64,000 nucleotides of DNA from Gordionus sp. m RMFG-2023 (Eukaryota; Nematomorpha; Gordioida; Chordodea; Parachordodidae): contig NC_088779.1 in the NCBI RefSeq assembly GCF_954871325.1, forward strand, positions 19,470,846 to 19,534,845, in the 5' to 3' direction. A program made the translations under genes and the position numbers. The notes below the pieces were generated by a model that saw nothing but the letters and a program-made list of their open reading frames with translations, searched no databases and was not told the DNA's origin. The first letter of the stretch is position 1, and every line of letters starts with the position of its first letter. This document shows, piece after piece, positions 45,701 to 56,217 of the stretch.

Positions 45701-48700
45701 AAGCTTCAATCTGCCCAAAAAATAAGATCAATATGTGTGATGATATGTAAAAATCCTTAAAGAGTATTTTTGCCCAAATGGGATATTCCTATTTATTTCA
45801 TTATATTATATTGAAATATTTCATTAATAATTTATAATATGGAATAGAAATTTTTAAAAAATCTGCATTATTATACAAAGGGCCTATTGGACCTGGTCGG
45901 TAAGTAATGGTATGATATTCAGATCCTTGCTCTTTTGAAGAAAAAAAGTGTGAAGATTTTTTTGTAAAAAAAATTATGAGCAAAATAAAAAATGTTTTGT
46001 AAAAAAATCTTCCATGAATTTCCCCTTGATGTTCTTTTTTAAAAAGAATAAAAAAAAATTTGAGCATGCTCAAAAAGATTTTTTACAAAAAAAACATTTT
46101 TTATTTTGCTCAAAAATTTTCTTTGAGCGTGCTCAAAATTTTTTTTACGAAAAGATCTTCAATTTTTTTGGTCTACAATAATTTTTTGCTCAAAATTTTG
46201 AAAAATTCTTCAAATGTTCATTTGGAGATTTTGTTAAACCTTGATATTTGTCTGGGAGAAAGAAAGAATAAGGTAACTGTCTGTTAAAGACCGCCTTTAT
46301 AAATTAAACAACGTTAATATTTTTATGGATAAAATTAAGCCATGGTCATTTTTAAGATGACTAAGACTTAAATGCTCATATTTTGGGAACCTTTTAAGAA
46401 ATACACAGATAATTTTAACTATAAATAGAGCCCTGCGTTGATGATCTAGTTTGAATTAGAGGGAACTCAAATTTGTTGGACGTTAAGAACCAGTCTTCTT
46501 TTAAAATTTTCATTTAGGTTAGACTAAATTGCCACAAAATTTAGTATTTACTTTCTTAAATTATCTTCAAAACAATTAAATTACATTCTCTTTCTAATGA
46601 TTAGTTTTTAAATTTATATTAAACAATGAAGGAAGGAAAATAATTATATTCTTCTTAATTCTGGAAGTAAATCAATTTCTTAATACTTAAAGAAAATAAA
46701 GATATTTTTTAAGTAAAAACGCCAAAATTTTTATTTTTCTTTGATACTTATTATAATTTTTTTGCTTTCCTTGAAAAATCGTATCTTTTATCAGTCCAAA
46801 ATTTTTCCATGATTTTTTTTTGCAAATCAGACCAGAGATTTGAACAAATAGTCAGATCGGATGGTGGGATAAATGTTTTCTTGGATCAGGTCTAGTGTTG
46901 TTAAATTACCCATATTCCAAAAACGCTTAGCATAATATTTATCACATCAATCTTAAAGTTGAGACTCAAATTAGAGGTCGTAAGTTAATTTTTTAGGCTG
47001 TTTTAATAGGGTCCGACATTAAAAAAAAGAAGTTTAATGCAGGGCTCAAAATTTAAGTGGATATCGCTAACCCACCCTACTGAATTTAAAATAGGCAGCA
47101 CATTGCCAGTAGCATTTTGGGAGTTTAAGAAAATTCCCACAATTCTACTTCATTTCTTGGCATGAATAAAATAATTAAACTAAGAATAGATCATTAATAT
47201 ATTCATACAATTCCAAAGCTCTCAGGAGTATGTTCTAAAGCAATTTCCATATTCACGTCAATGTTCTTTTGATGAATTAATTTAGCTATTTTTTCTTGCA
47301 TTTCAGGATTTAGGGAATCTTCATTCATATACATCATGGATTGATGCTCATTAGATGAAAAGTGTTGCATGAACTCCTTTAAATTGAATATATATTAAGA
47401 TATGCAATTAAAATAAGCATTTCTTTTAAAAAAATATTTCTAACTTGTATTAAGGAGTTAAACTTTTTCGAATCATTGTTTAATAGTGCCTCAACAATAC
47501 CTGGATTTCTTTGTTGTAACATAGCTAATTCATTGGGATTATTCAAAAAATGTGTTTTCAATAGGTTAATAAAATTTGGATCAGAAATTTTAGATGTTGA
47601 AGCATTTGATATTTTGTAATTTGAGCTTGTTGAGGGTTTAGGCAATTGAATGTTTGAAAAATCTATTTCTGAAACTATATAGAAAAAAAGGTCAATTCTA
47701 AAACAATTTAGATTAGAGGCCTATAATGGGCGGGTTTTTAGTTTGGCAGCCTATTCGCACCCAAACTATAGGCATGTGTGAGTGGGTGGAGGTGGATAAA
47801 AATAATTTTCAGGCGAAATGAAAAGAACAAGTCCATATTTCTTAAAAATCATATTTTTATTTTATAATAATGAAATTTTATATTATAAGTTTAAGTAAAA
47901 ATAGGTTAAAATAAATAAAGAACCAAACCTACTAATAAAATAAAGTCAAAAAATTGGGTGGACGGGTTAAGCAAATTTTTTGAATAAATGGGCAAAATTT
48001 TTTAAAACATTGGTGAAGTGGCTTTCAGGTTAAAACTCGCCGATTGCAGAGATCCAATTTGGATCATAGATTAGGGTTACAATCTGCTTAAAAGAGACAT
48101 TTTTTTAAATATATTTTATATAATGTATTAAAATGAGTTTAAAAAATTTTAAATTCATAAAACTTACAAATCATATAATTTTTAATTCATATTTTTCATA
48201 TGTAGATATTTTTCATAATATATTTAGCCTTTTCTCTAAAAATTTATAAAAATCTTTGTAAAACAATTTAAAATTGCATTGCGTGCATATAATTTCTTTT
48301 ACAGATTCCTTGGATAATCTATTTCTCTTATTTATCTATTGATGATTGATTAAAGAAAAGCAGCGAAAATGAAATTTGCTATAATTAGCAGTTCACTAAG
48401 TTGTTCAGGGATTAGAATATCAGAGAAATATTTGTATTTTTGGTGAAGAGGAAGTTTTGTATATCAACACATCTCATTTTATTTGCAATAAACGATAAGG
48501 TAGCAAAATTGGTCGAACAATTTTGACTCATTTAAATAAGCATTTTCATTTATTAAAAGAATTATAAACTTTCTAAATCTATAAATCTTTCTAAATATGC
48601 CTATTTCGGAGCAAGCATGTTTAACTGCCATCCATTGGAAAAATTCCAATCCTTCTAGAGGTTCAGACTAACTATGGAACAAAATACTTACGATGTCTAC

Positions 48701-50486
48701 ATACCTGCATCTACTTATTTTTTTATTATTATTTGGTTCAAATATTACTATTGTGCCATTTCCAAACATAACGTTTTTTCAAAGCGGTTTTTGTGGCATG
48801 TTTCCAGTAATTATTTATTTTTTTCCAAACAGAGGATAATAATTTGCCGAATTATTATATCTTTTTAAAAATCATGGGTCGAGGTAAAAAATAAAACTAA
48901 ATTGCATTAATGATTAAATGACATCTAAAATCACAAATAGTAACGTTTTTTTATAATATATATTAAAAAAATAAAGCCAACAATTTATTATCTATGGATA
49001 TGAAAAAAAATTACCATTTTTTTCTTGCTGTTTTAACATTTTAATAACTGATTTATTTTCTTCCTAAACTTTATCGAATTCACAAATGTATATGAAGAGG
49101 AGAAAATACGTAAAAAAATTTAATGAAAAGTAATATGATGAAAAATAATTAGACAAACTAAACTTATTACTATTTTATTGTAAAAATACTTTTCCTGAAA
49201 TAATGTGTAAAAATAAAATTATTTTTAAAAAAGACGACAAATTTAAATAAAATAAAAATAGATACTAAACATTTATTTAGAGATCTCAATAGAAGCCAAG
49301 TCCTCTTAAAGAAGGACGACTTGTAACTGTATCATAGATGATGTGATAACATACTCAGTACATTAATGGCATCATGTGGGCTTATTCAAAAATGAATACA
49401 AATAATATATTATTCGTAATTTACTATTCATAAGAATAAAAAATTAACATTTGATTTGAATTATCCAAGTAATTTTTTATTTAAATATATATAAACCATA
49501 TTAAAGAAAATTTTAGTCGATTAAAAAAGAATGTGTCAAAATTATTAAACTAGATGGCATTATGGGTGATTCTTTTAATTTTAATAATTTCTATTTTCAT
49601 ATTTTATAATAAATAAGGATTATTTGTAATAAAAAAATTGACAAATTTTACATAGTATATAATATCACATCCTGAGATATATAATTGTAATTATATTTTT
49701 TTAAATAAATTATCATGATATCAACCAGAGGCATGGCAGGTAAAAATCAAAGTATTAGTATTACTGAAAGGAATTTATATGATCATGGCTAGGCAACTTG
49801 AGCAAAATATTTTTCTAGTCAGGGCAGTTTGTGCAATATTTTTTGATGCCAGGCCAAAAAATTATTAGCTAGAAAACTTTATAAAATTTTCAAAGACTGG
49901 TCTAATAAGTGCTCTGATCTAGTAACTTTTAATATTTTCTTTGTACCCTAATAATTTAGATTTAATATTGAAAGCATATCAAATAAAATACCATAGGTGT
50001 AAAAAAGGTATCACTATCCTTTGAAATCAAAAATATATACTTATAAAAGTATTGGTTGAAAATATATAAGATATTCTAAAACAAGCTTACAAAAATAGAA
50101 GTAAGATTATATATAATCATTGATACTTTCCCAATTCTTAATATTGGGAGAAAAAATATATAAAAAAGGAGATCAAATGAATAAATACTTGTATTTGGAA
50201 ATTTTTTTTGTCTGTCTATCACAATAATAAGATCACAATTTTTAATACCTTTATCAGTCAATTTTGTTTGATTATTAATATTATCAAGTAAAATATTGTT
50301 ATGCATCAACAAAACATTATCCCTTTGAATATCTAAAATATAATATTTGAGTATCAATAAAGAAAAAATACCTGTTTCCGATCCACACAGAATCTTGAAT
50401 TCCCCAAATGTTATATCTTGATTACACTGAATAGATACATACCTTTCATAATCATTAGTTATCGTAATTTTCATATTACGATTCAA
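42765..50486 (-). CDS. DDI1: DDI1/DDI2-type ubiquitin shuttle and aspartic protease, complete
   Basis: Seven exons: 50486-50372, 50332-50189, 47674-47445, 47376-47209, 44465-44332, 43278-42920 and 42877-42765. They sum to 1263 nt, 420 residues, with GT-AG ends and matching phases. Introns: 39, 2514, 68, 2743, 1053 and 42 nt. Domains: ubiquitin-like fold, residues about 5-80 (start [16 protein letters not shown]); [13 protein letters not shown] linker; helical HDD region about 118-219 ([13 protein letters not shown]); retroviral-protease-like domain about 220-345 with [10 protein letters not shown] (catalytic Asp239) and [13 protein letters not shown]; and a C-terminal UBA, 384-420 (L-T-D-M-G-F-S-R-E). 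In known members the protease is a homodimer that cleaves ubiquitinated clients such as Nrf1/SKN-1. This is a cellular gene, not a retroelement. The UBA is kept, as in yeast and many invertebrates, but not in human DDI1. Confidence 0.95.
44089..44292. mobile_element. MITE, 200-bp family, copy 3
   Basis: Ends TTAGTTTTGTTAAAACACCC and AAATCGGACTTTTTAACAAC plus ACTAA. The interior shares GATTTTGCTTATAGATGATAG and CTCGAGGCTTACATAATATT with copy 2. It lies in DDI intron 5, about 40 nt from exon 5. Confidence 0.6.
44515..44690. repeat. Tandem array of a TTCTCTATAA-type motif
   Basis: About eleven copies of (A)TTCTCTATAA(A) spaced about 14-18 nt apart, with variable spacers. The complement, TTATAGAGAA, is close to the TTATCGCGAA motif of the arrays at 55270 and 61300. 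It lies in DDI intron 4. Confidence 0.7.
45540..45675 (+). CDS. Exon-like piece, possible methyltransferase fragment
   Basis: The plus strand reads [17 protein letters not shown] and, after [21 protein letters not shown], followed by a GTGATA donor-like site. The D-x-x-x-G-P-G pattern resembles the SAM-binding motif of rRNA adenine dimethylases such as mitochondrial TFB2M, but the match is short. It lies in DDI intron 4 on the opposite strand and could be a pseudogene fragment. Confidence 0.2.
45945..46200. repeat. Imperfect palindrome centred near 46069
   Basis: The centre TTTGAGCATGCTCAAA is a perfect palindrome. Arms contain GAGCAAAATAAAAAATGTTT (left) and its inverse ACATTTTTTATTTTGCTC (right). 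The two opposite small frames at 45801-46073 and 46060-46287, which start with the same residues, are products of this symmetry. No element ends were identified. It lies in DDI intron 4. Confidence 0.7.
47712..48054. mobile_element. MITE of the CTGCAATGGGCGGG family in DDI intron 2
   Basis: Begins ATTAGAGGCCTATAATGGGC and ends CCGATTGCAGAGATC, flanked by CAATTTAG (47704-47711) and CAATTTGG (48055-48062), an 8-bp duplication with one mismatch. The termini match the element at 9005-9131. It is non-coding. It ends only about 38 bp upstream of the acceptor of DDI exon 3. Confidence 0.7.
48063..50188. other. Rest of DDI intron 2, nothing firm
   Basis: A+T-rich DNA. A small plus-strand frame at 48674-48868 and a CATGGC-rich patch at 49735-49860 have no recognisable meaning. 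Confidence 0.4.
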
Positions 50487-50743
50487 ACTTTAAATATAAA
50501 GGTTTGTCGTCAATTGGTCAAATATTTATTTTTCTATTTTTTTTACGCATAATAAAACAAGCAACTGAACTTTCAATTTTAATTTCTGACAATTAAGAAG
50601 GTGTGATGGGGACGTTGCCTGATTAACTTAATCTGGATTGTAAATTATGTTATTTTGATAGATGGCAAAATATAATAAGCTCCAACACAAGCCCTAAAAA
50701 AATTTCTTTTTTTTTAAATTAAAATTCGATAGAACGCTGAAAG
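50487..50743. promoter_or_regulatory. Shared upstream region of DDI and JAGN1
   Basis: The two start codons are 257 bp apart on opposite strands, so both promoters and 5' leaders must fit here, if no distant leader exon exists. A modestly G+C-richer patch (GAAGGTGTGATGGGGACGTT near 50600) sits near the middle. No specific factor site can be proved from sequence alone. Confidence 0.55.
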
Positions 50744-51347
50744 ATGACTTTAAGCAACTTTTCATCAGGTTTTGATTATGGACATCGTGAACGTATTTCA
50801 GAAAAATACACATCCAGGTTTTATATTTTATGTTTATATAATCAATTTATTATCTTACAGTGTTTTAAATAAGAGTAAGTTAAAAGCTTGCTTATATTTG
50901 CATATCCTGTTATGGTTATTTATTTTATTAAAAAATATAGAATCATTACTTGATTATGTTGATATAAATTTTCCACCTATTGTAGAAATATATGCAAATA
51001 GAATTCCAAATCCTCAAATTTGGGAATATGCATTCTTATTATCAATAGTACCTACAATTTTTGCACTATTATCACTCTCGAGAAATAACAAATACTTATT
51101 GTGGTCATTTATCATTGGGCAGTCAGCTCTTGGTCTTTTACCTTTATTGGGCACAGCTATATTAAACATACCCTCTTTCAAAAAATATGTATATTATAGA
51201 ATTAGCCCTAGGTTTTTTAATTTACCAAATATTATAATCTTATATATATTTATTAGTTTTTCATTACAAATTATAGTATTTTCTTTATATTTTTCTTTCA
51301 AATTGTTACAATTTTGGAAAAATAATACAAACAAGAAAATTATTTAA
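50744..51347 (+). CDS. JAGN1: Jagunal homologue, ER membrane protein, complete
   Basis: Exon 1 50744-50817 and exon 2 50861-51347 flank a 43-nt GT-AG intron and give 186 residues (human 183). The start ATG 50744 gives M-T-L-S-N-F-S-S-G-F-D-Y-G-H-R-E-R, matching the family G-x-D-x-x-H-R-E-R start; the join reads Y-T-S-S-V-L-N-K-S-K-L. The longer unspliced frame that begins inside exon 1 at 50772 is wrong. Other family marks are Q-I-W-E-Y-A-F-L-L-S-I-V-P, L-L-S-L-S-R-N-N-K-Y and L-G-L-L-P-L-L-G-T-A-I. Four hydrophobic spans (about residues 35-52, 80-98, 104-125 and 150-172) fit a polytopic ER protein. In animals Jagunal supports ER organisation and vesicular traffic. The tail K-N-N-T-N-K-K-I-I is basic. 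An AATAAA lies about 150 nt past the stop. Confidence 0.94.
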
Positions 51348-51777
51348 ATATAACAATATAAATATGAGGCTTTAAATATATATATATATATGATTTTATT
51401 TTGGGATCCATTATAAAGTTTACACATTGAACAGGAACATTTAGCAAATTATTTTTTTTTATAAAACATTGTTGTAATTGGTGCAGTATTTTTATAATAA
51501 AGATAAATGCAAACTATTTTGTGGTTTTTTTAATATGAAATTAAATATTTACTAATATTGATTAAAATTTAGAATGAATTGTTTAAAAGGTGAAATCATT
51601 GTTTGAAGGCTATTCCCATATCCTTATTAGTATTTTTGGTCACAGCTTATAGCCACAATTATGACTAAAGAGGTAAATGAAAAATATTGTTAAAAAATTT
51701 ACCCAAGGATAAGATTCCGCACTAATGATAAAAATGGCATGAGAAAGATTAAATTTTTTTAGATTATGACTAATTAG
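51348..51777. other. JAGN1 3' region
   Basis: A+T-rich; holds the probable JAGN1 3' UTR and a candidate AATAAA near 51497. Nothing else recognised. Confidence 0.4.
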
Positions 51778-52975
51778 TAGTGCTGTAAACGTTACTACAA
51801 AAAGAACGCGTTACCGTTACTCATTACATCTGAAAGATGGAACGCATCACCGTTACTCGTTACATTTTACAAAAGGAACGCGCGTTACCTACTTTTCAAA
51901 AAAGTAACGGGCTACTCGTTACTTAAAAAAATTAAATGTTATATATAATGCAAAAAAAAAAATTTTTTCCCACAATATATAATAAAATAAAACTATACAA
52001 AAAGAACATATAAGATAAGATCTTTTTATAATAAAATTTTTATATATAATTATAATATGAATAAAATTATACAAATAATATATCTTTATGTAACAATTTT
52101 TTATTTATTTTTAACAACAATTGATTTTCAAAATTTTGATCAGATAAACATGAGCACTTAGTACTCAACACAGCTTTTGCCGTGCTAAACACACGTTCAA
52201 TTGGCGCAGAGGATGGGAGAGTGGTGTTATATTTAATAAACAAAAATTTCAATTCAGGGAATTTATTAAAAATATTTAAGGAAATATCTTTATTTTGAAA
52301 AAAGCTTGAAAGATCATCTTCACAGAGATCTTCATTCATTTCCTGATCAAAAAATTTTTTATCATTATCTGAAAATATTCTAGTGTGTGTGTTGGATAAA
52401 GGAATCAATATTAATTCATTCTTTACCATCAAATGTTTTTTTAAGTTTGAGCTACTTGACATTGACGTTGAAATATTTGCGTTGGGGCATAATTTACATT
52501 TACAAAGTGTAGACTTGGTACCGTTAATTTTTAAAATATAATTCAGATTGGGGCCAGGGAAGGGTTAAATCTTCTTCATCTGAAGAAGTAAGTATTCTTT
52601 TAAAATAAATTAATTAATAATATCATTATATTTACTTTGAATTTTGATTGAATATTAATTTCGACTTATAAATTAACAACGAGAATTTTAAAAAAAATAT
52701 ATGGTTGATAGAATTAAAAATCGGCTTAAATTATTAATATTAAGAATTAAAAAATAAAAGTAATTTTATAATACAATAAAATATGTTTTTCTTTTTATTG
52801 ATATTTTTTAAGAAAAATATAAAGTAACGTTTTGCGTTATCGTTACTCAAAAAAAGAAACGCGTTACAGTTACTCGTTGCCTTTAGATAAAAGTAACCAA
52901 TGGCGTTCTTTTTCTTCAAAAAAAATAATGTCGTTACTACCGACGTTACTTTTTTGCCGTTACTTTACAGCACTA
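51778..52975 (-). mobile_element. hAT deletion derivative with BED finger plus C-terminal domain ORF
   Basis: Termini TAGTGCTGTAAACGTTAC and GCCGTTACTTTACAGCACTA, with an 8-bp target duplication CTAATTAG/CTAATTAC (51770-51777, 52976-52983). Many GTTACTCGTTAC/GTAACG words fill both ends. On the minus strand, T-S-S-D-E-E-D, P-W-P-Q-S-E-L-Y-F-K and, after one extra base, C-K-C-K-L-C-P form a BED finger near 52570-52480. It continues into an open frame (52462-52067) with S-S-N-L-K-K-H-L, an acidic linker and L-P-S-S-A-P-I-E-R-V-F-S-T-A-K-A-V-L, the hAT dimerisation domain, ending N-K-K-L-L-H-K. The catalytic centre is absent. The 131-codon frame is uninterrupted. Confidence 0.85.
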
Positions 52976-52983
52976 CTAATTAC

Positions 52984-53393
52984 CATAAAAATGGTATATA
53001 GTTTATTTAATAATGGTTATTGTCACTTTACTTTAATATTCAAATTTGGGAAATAAATAAAATAAATGGTATATTTATTTGTATAGAATACTATATTTTT
53101 AGTTGGCCATAAACCTAACCTAACCAAAAATATTATTGAATAAAAAATTATGAGAATGCAAGACCTAATTAACAAAATATCATTAGTCATCAATTAATAA
53201 GACATGATTTAGGGCTGATCTCTTGATATTTGTTAAATTTAATTCACAAACGCTTATCACCTATACTTAAGCAAAATTTAGCATCTTGGTTCTACATTTC
53301 GATGAAAGCTTTGTGCAAATTTTGTTTTATATTTAATTAATGATTGATTAAATTCACAAATATAAAATAATAAATTTGCTATCAAAATGATGT
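52984..53393. other. A+T-rich stretch, nothing recognised
   Basis: No coding or element signal. Confidence 0.4.
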
Positions 53394-54350
53394 GTATAAC
53401 TAAAATTCGCGCCCTCTATCAAAGAAGCTTAATTTAAATTATATTTATATCGTATTTAGCTTTATCATATGATTTAGAAAATGTTTTTTTAATTTAAAAA
53501 AAATGGCATAGTATAATTTTTTTACATGACTAAAAACGCTCTCTCAATAAATGTGCACTATTTATAATTATAAAAAATGAACGCGGAATCATATAGATTA
53601 TTGAAAGGTTTCAGAATGTTAATATTATATTTTAAATTTTTTTATAACTTAGTGACCTTTTGAAAAAACATTTTTTTTGACTAAACTACTCGCTCTGTAA
53701 ATATCGTTTTTTTTTAAAAAATGAAAGCAGAATCATACTTAGCTCATTAAAAGGATTTAGAAAATGTTAATATTAAGTTTATAAATATTTTATAACTTAG
53801 TGGGCTTTTGAAAAAACACTTTTTTATTTTGACTAAAATACGCGCTCTCGGTAAATATACATTATTTTTAAAAAATAAATGCAGAATCATGTTTAGCTTT
53901 TCAGGGAATTCAAAAAATGGTAGTATTCCAATGACATATATAATACCTAGACTGCGATTCATTCATTAAAATGCATTTTAAGCGTCGTTAAAAGCAAATC
54001 AGCTGGACCCGCCATTTACACATATAGTAATTATTCTCATGTTAAAAAATACTATTAAATTGATAACTTGCTTCCTTATTATCTCGATGATCCGATAATT
54101 CTTTAATAAAGTTTGCATCAGATATAGGAATAAATTAGGCACTCGTTTAAAATTTTAATAATGATTAGTGTAACCAAGATGGTGTCTCCAGCTGATTTGC
54201 ATTGATGTACACTTTTAATGAATGAATCGACAGTCATATGTCATTGTAGTATTCATATTTTTTTTAAATTTAATTATAATATAATTTTTTTGACTAAAAT
54301 ACGAGCTCTCGGTAAATATACATTATATATTCTGAATCATGTTTAGCTTA
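53394..54350. repeat. Array of modules related to the 25947 palindrome
   Basis: Three to four modules of about 170-190 bp at roughly 53394, 53525, 53675 and 53825, and a partial one near 54285. Each has a GACTAAAATACGCGCTCTCG-type start, an A/T run, GCAGAATCATGTTTAGCT, GAAAATGTTAATATTA and ATAACTTAGTG. Here they are mainly head to tail, whereas at 25947 they form two facing arms. No target duplication or transposase. Confidence 0.65.
53925..54245. mobile_element. Inverted-repeat element inside the module array
   Basis: CAATGACATAT, then GACTGCGATTCATTCATTAA and CAAATCAGCTGGA at the left are matched by the inverse at the right (CCAGCTGATTTGC, TTAATGAATGAATCGACAGT, ATATGTCATTG). The arms are about 75 bp and the loop about 180 bp. 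No coding. Confidence 0.6.
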
Positions 54351-54749
54351 TCAATGAGATCTAGTCGTAGATATATGTCAGGTTAATTAAAATAGTATAC
54401 AAAACATAATCAGGTGAAAAAAAAACATATAAAATGAAAATTTATATGTAGTTTTAATTGACAAATAAACCTGTAACTGTTAATTTAAGATTTTATATTT
54501 ATTTTAAAATTTTATACAAGTTATTGCTAATAACTATGGAGCAAAATCTATATTTTTTATATATATTTTATCCAAAGATATTAAGATTTTATAATATCCG
54601 TGCAAAAATGAAAATATTTTTTAAAAAAATAATTTTTTAGAGTATGTATAGTGCTTTAAAATTTTAAGAAAATTTTGCATTTTATAGCATAATAACCGGA
54701 AGATGATAAAAAAAATTACATTTTCTAATTCATCGTAAAGGTAAAATAT

Positions 54750-56165
54750 AAAATAAGTTCATTCGATAGTAGGTGATTGAACCTTTAAATTCGATTTATT
54801 GATAAAATATGTCATTCGTTAGAATGATATTTATTAGAATGACATTTATATAAATAAAATAGTTCGCGGAAACAATAAAACCTTTTTTTTACATATAATA
54901 ACACTGGTTTTAAATTTATTTATCTGTTTTATTAAAATATTATTTTATATTTGACTTATCTAGATATTACTTTATTAAATAGCTTATAATTTAGAATAAA
55001 AATTAATATTTTTATAAATAATGTATTTACGATAAACGCCAACTTGTATTTTAATTCTATTTTATTTAAATATAATTATATAAATTTTAAACTATCAATT
55101 TATATTATTTTATTATTGAAGTATTTTAATTTTTATAACTTGTTTATATCGTATGAAAATGAATCTCATGTAAATTAAGAGAGTATATAACATTTTCTAA
55201 ACCATCTTGAATCGCTAAATATCATATTAGTTGATAAATTATTTTAATCATGAAAATTTATGCGTTCCATGTCAATTAAGCGAAACTTTTATCGCCAAAC
55301 ACTTTTATCGCGAATGTCGTTTATCGCGGATGAATTTTATAGCGAAACCTTTAAAGTAAATACATTACAGCAAAAATTTTATCGCTAATCAATAATAGCG
55401 AAAATTTTATAAAATGAAGTCATTATCGCGAAACTTAAATTACAATATGGCGAAAAAAAACATTTGGTTGAAATCTTTCTATAAAACCTCTTTTAGTCTG
55501 GAAGAATGCGCATTTAAAAAAATATTAAGGCATATTAAATGTAAAAAAGAGATATTTTCCGCCTTTTGATTTATGGTTGTACATATACTCCTTGAAGTAA
55601 ACAACATAGTTTTGCTAGAACAAAAATTGCATTCACAAGGTAAATACTTTATACCATTAAATTTTCACATCTTCAGAAAACGATGATAGTTGAAAAATTA
55701 TCATCAATAGATTGTGAATATCATCATATAATTACATTTTTATTCTTTGTATTATTATAATTACATATTTATTATTCATATTATTATAAATTACATTTTT
55801 ATTCTTTCTTTTAATAAAAAAAATGATCCTTTTATATATTTTTTAAAAAATAAATAAATCATAAAATAACCAATTATATAAAAAGAAAATGTTCATTTAA
55901 AATTGAATTTAACTTAATATCAAAAAATAAAATAAATTGATTTTAAAGTTAAGAAATAAACATAGATTGCAACGATAAAATAAAACGTTAATACGATAAA
56001 AAAATAAACTAAAAATATATTCGCCGAAAGGTGTAAAATAAAATAAAATTTTAAATCAACTTATTTAACAATAGTAATGTCCAATCACTATTATCGCCAC
56101 TCTAATAAAATTTATGACATTCGCCAGATTAATAAAATATAGTAACCGAACTGAAATGGAAATAT
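54750..56165. repeat. Region with arrays of a degenerate TTATCGCGAA motif
   Basis: A dense array at about 55265-55450 has ACTTTTATCGCGAATG, GTTTATCGCGGATGAA, TTTATAGCGAAACC and similar words every 15-20 nt. Weaker runs lie at 54760-54870 (TTCGATTTATTGATAA, AGTTCGCGGAAAC) and 55975-56160 (ATTATCGCC, ATTCGCCAG), partly in the other direction. An element with motif-array ends is likely, but its boundaries cannot be fixed. No coding segment seen. Confidence 0.5.
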
Positions 56166-56217
56166 ACTATAATTTGTTTTAAAAATAGCTAATTTTTAAT
56201 AATATATGAGGCATGTT

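Noticed and set aside
45801-46287. Two opposite ORFs that both start MSML
   Set aside because: They are mirror products of the palindrome centred at 46069.
50772-51347. A 191-codon unspliced membrane protein frame starting MIMDIVNVF
   Set aside because: Its first 30 codons are out of frame with, or intronic to, the Jagunal N terminus; splicing 50818-50860 gives the family start with H-R-E-R.
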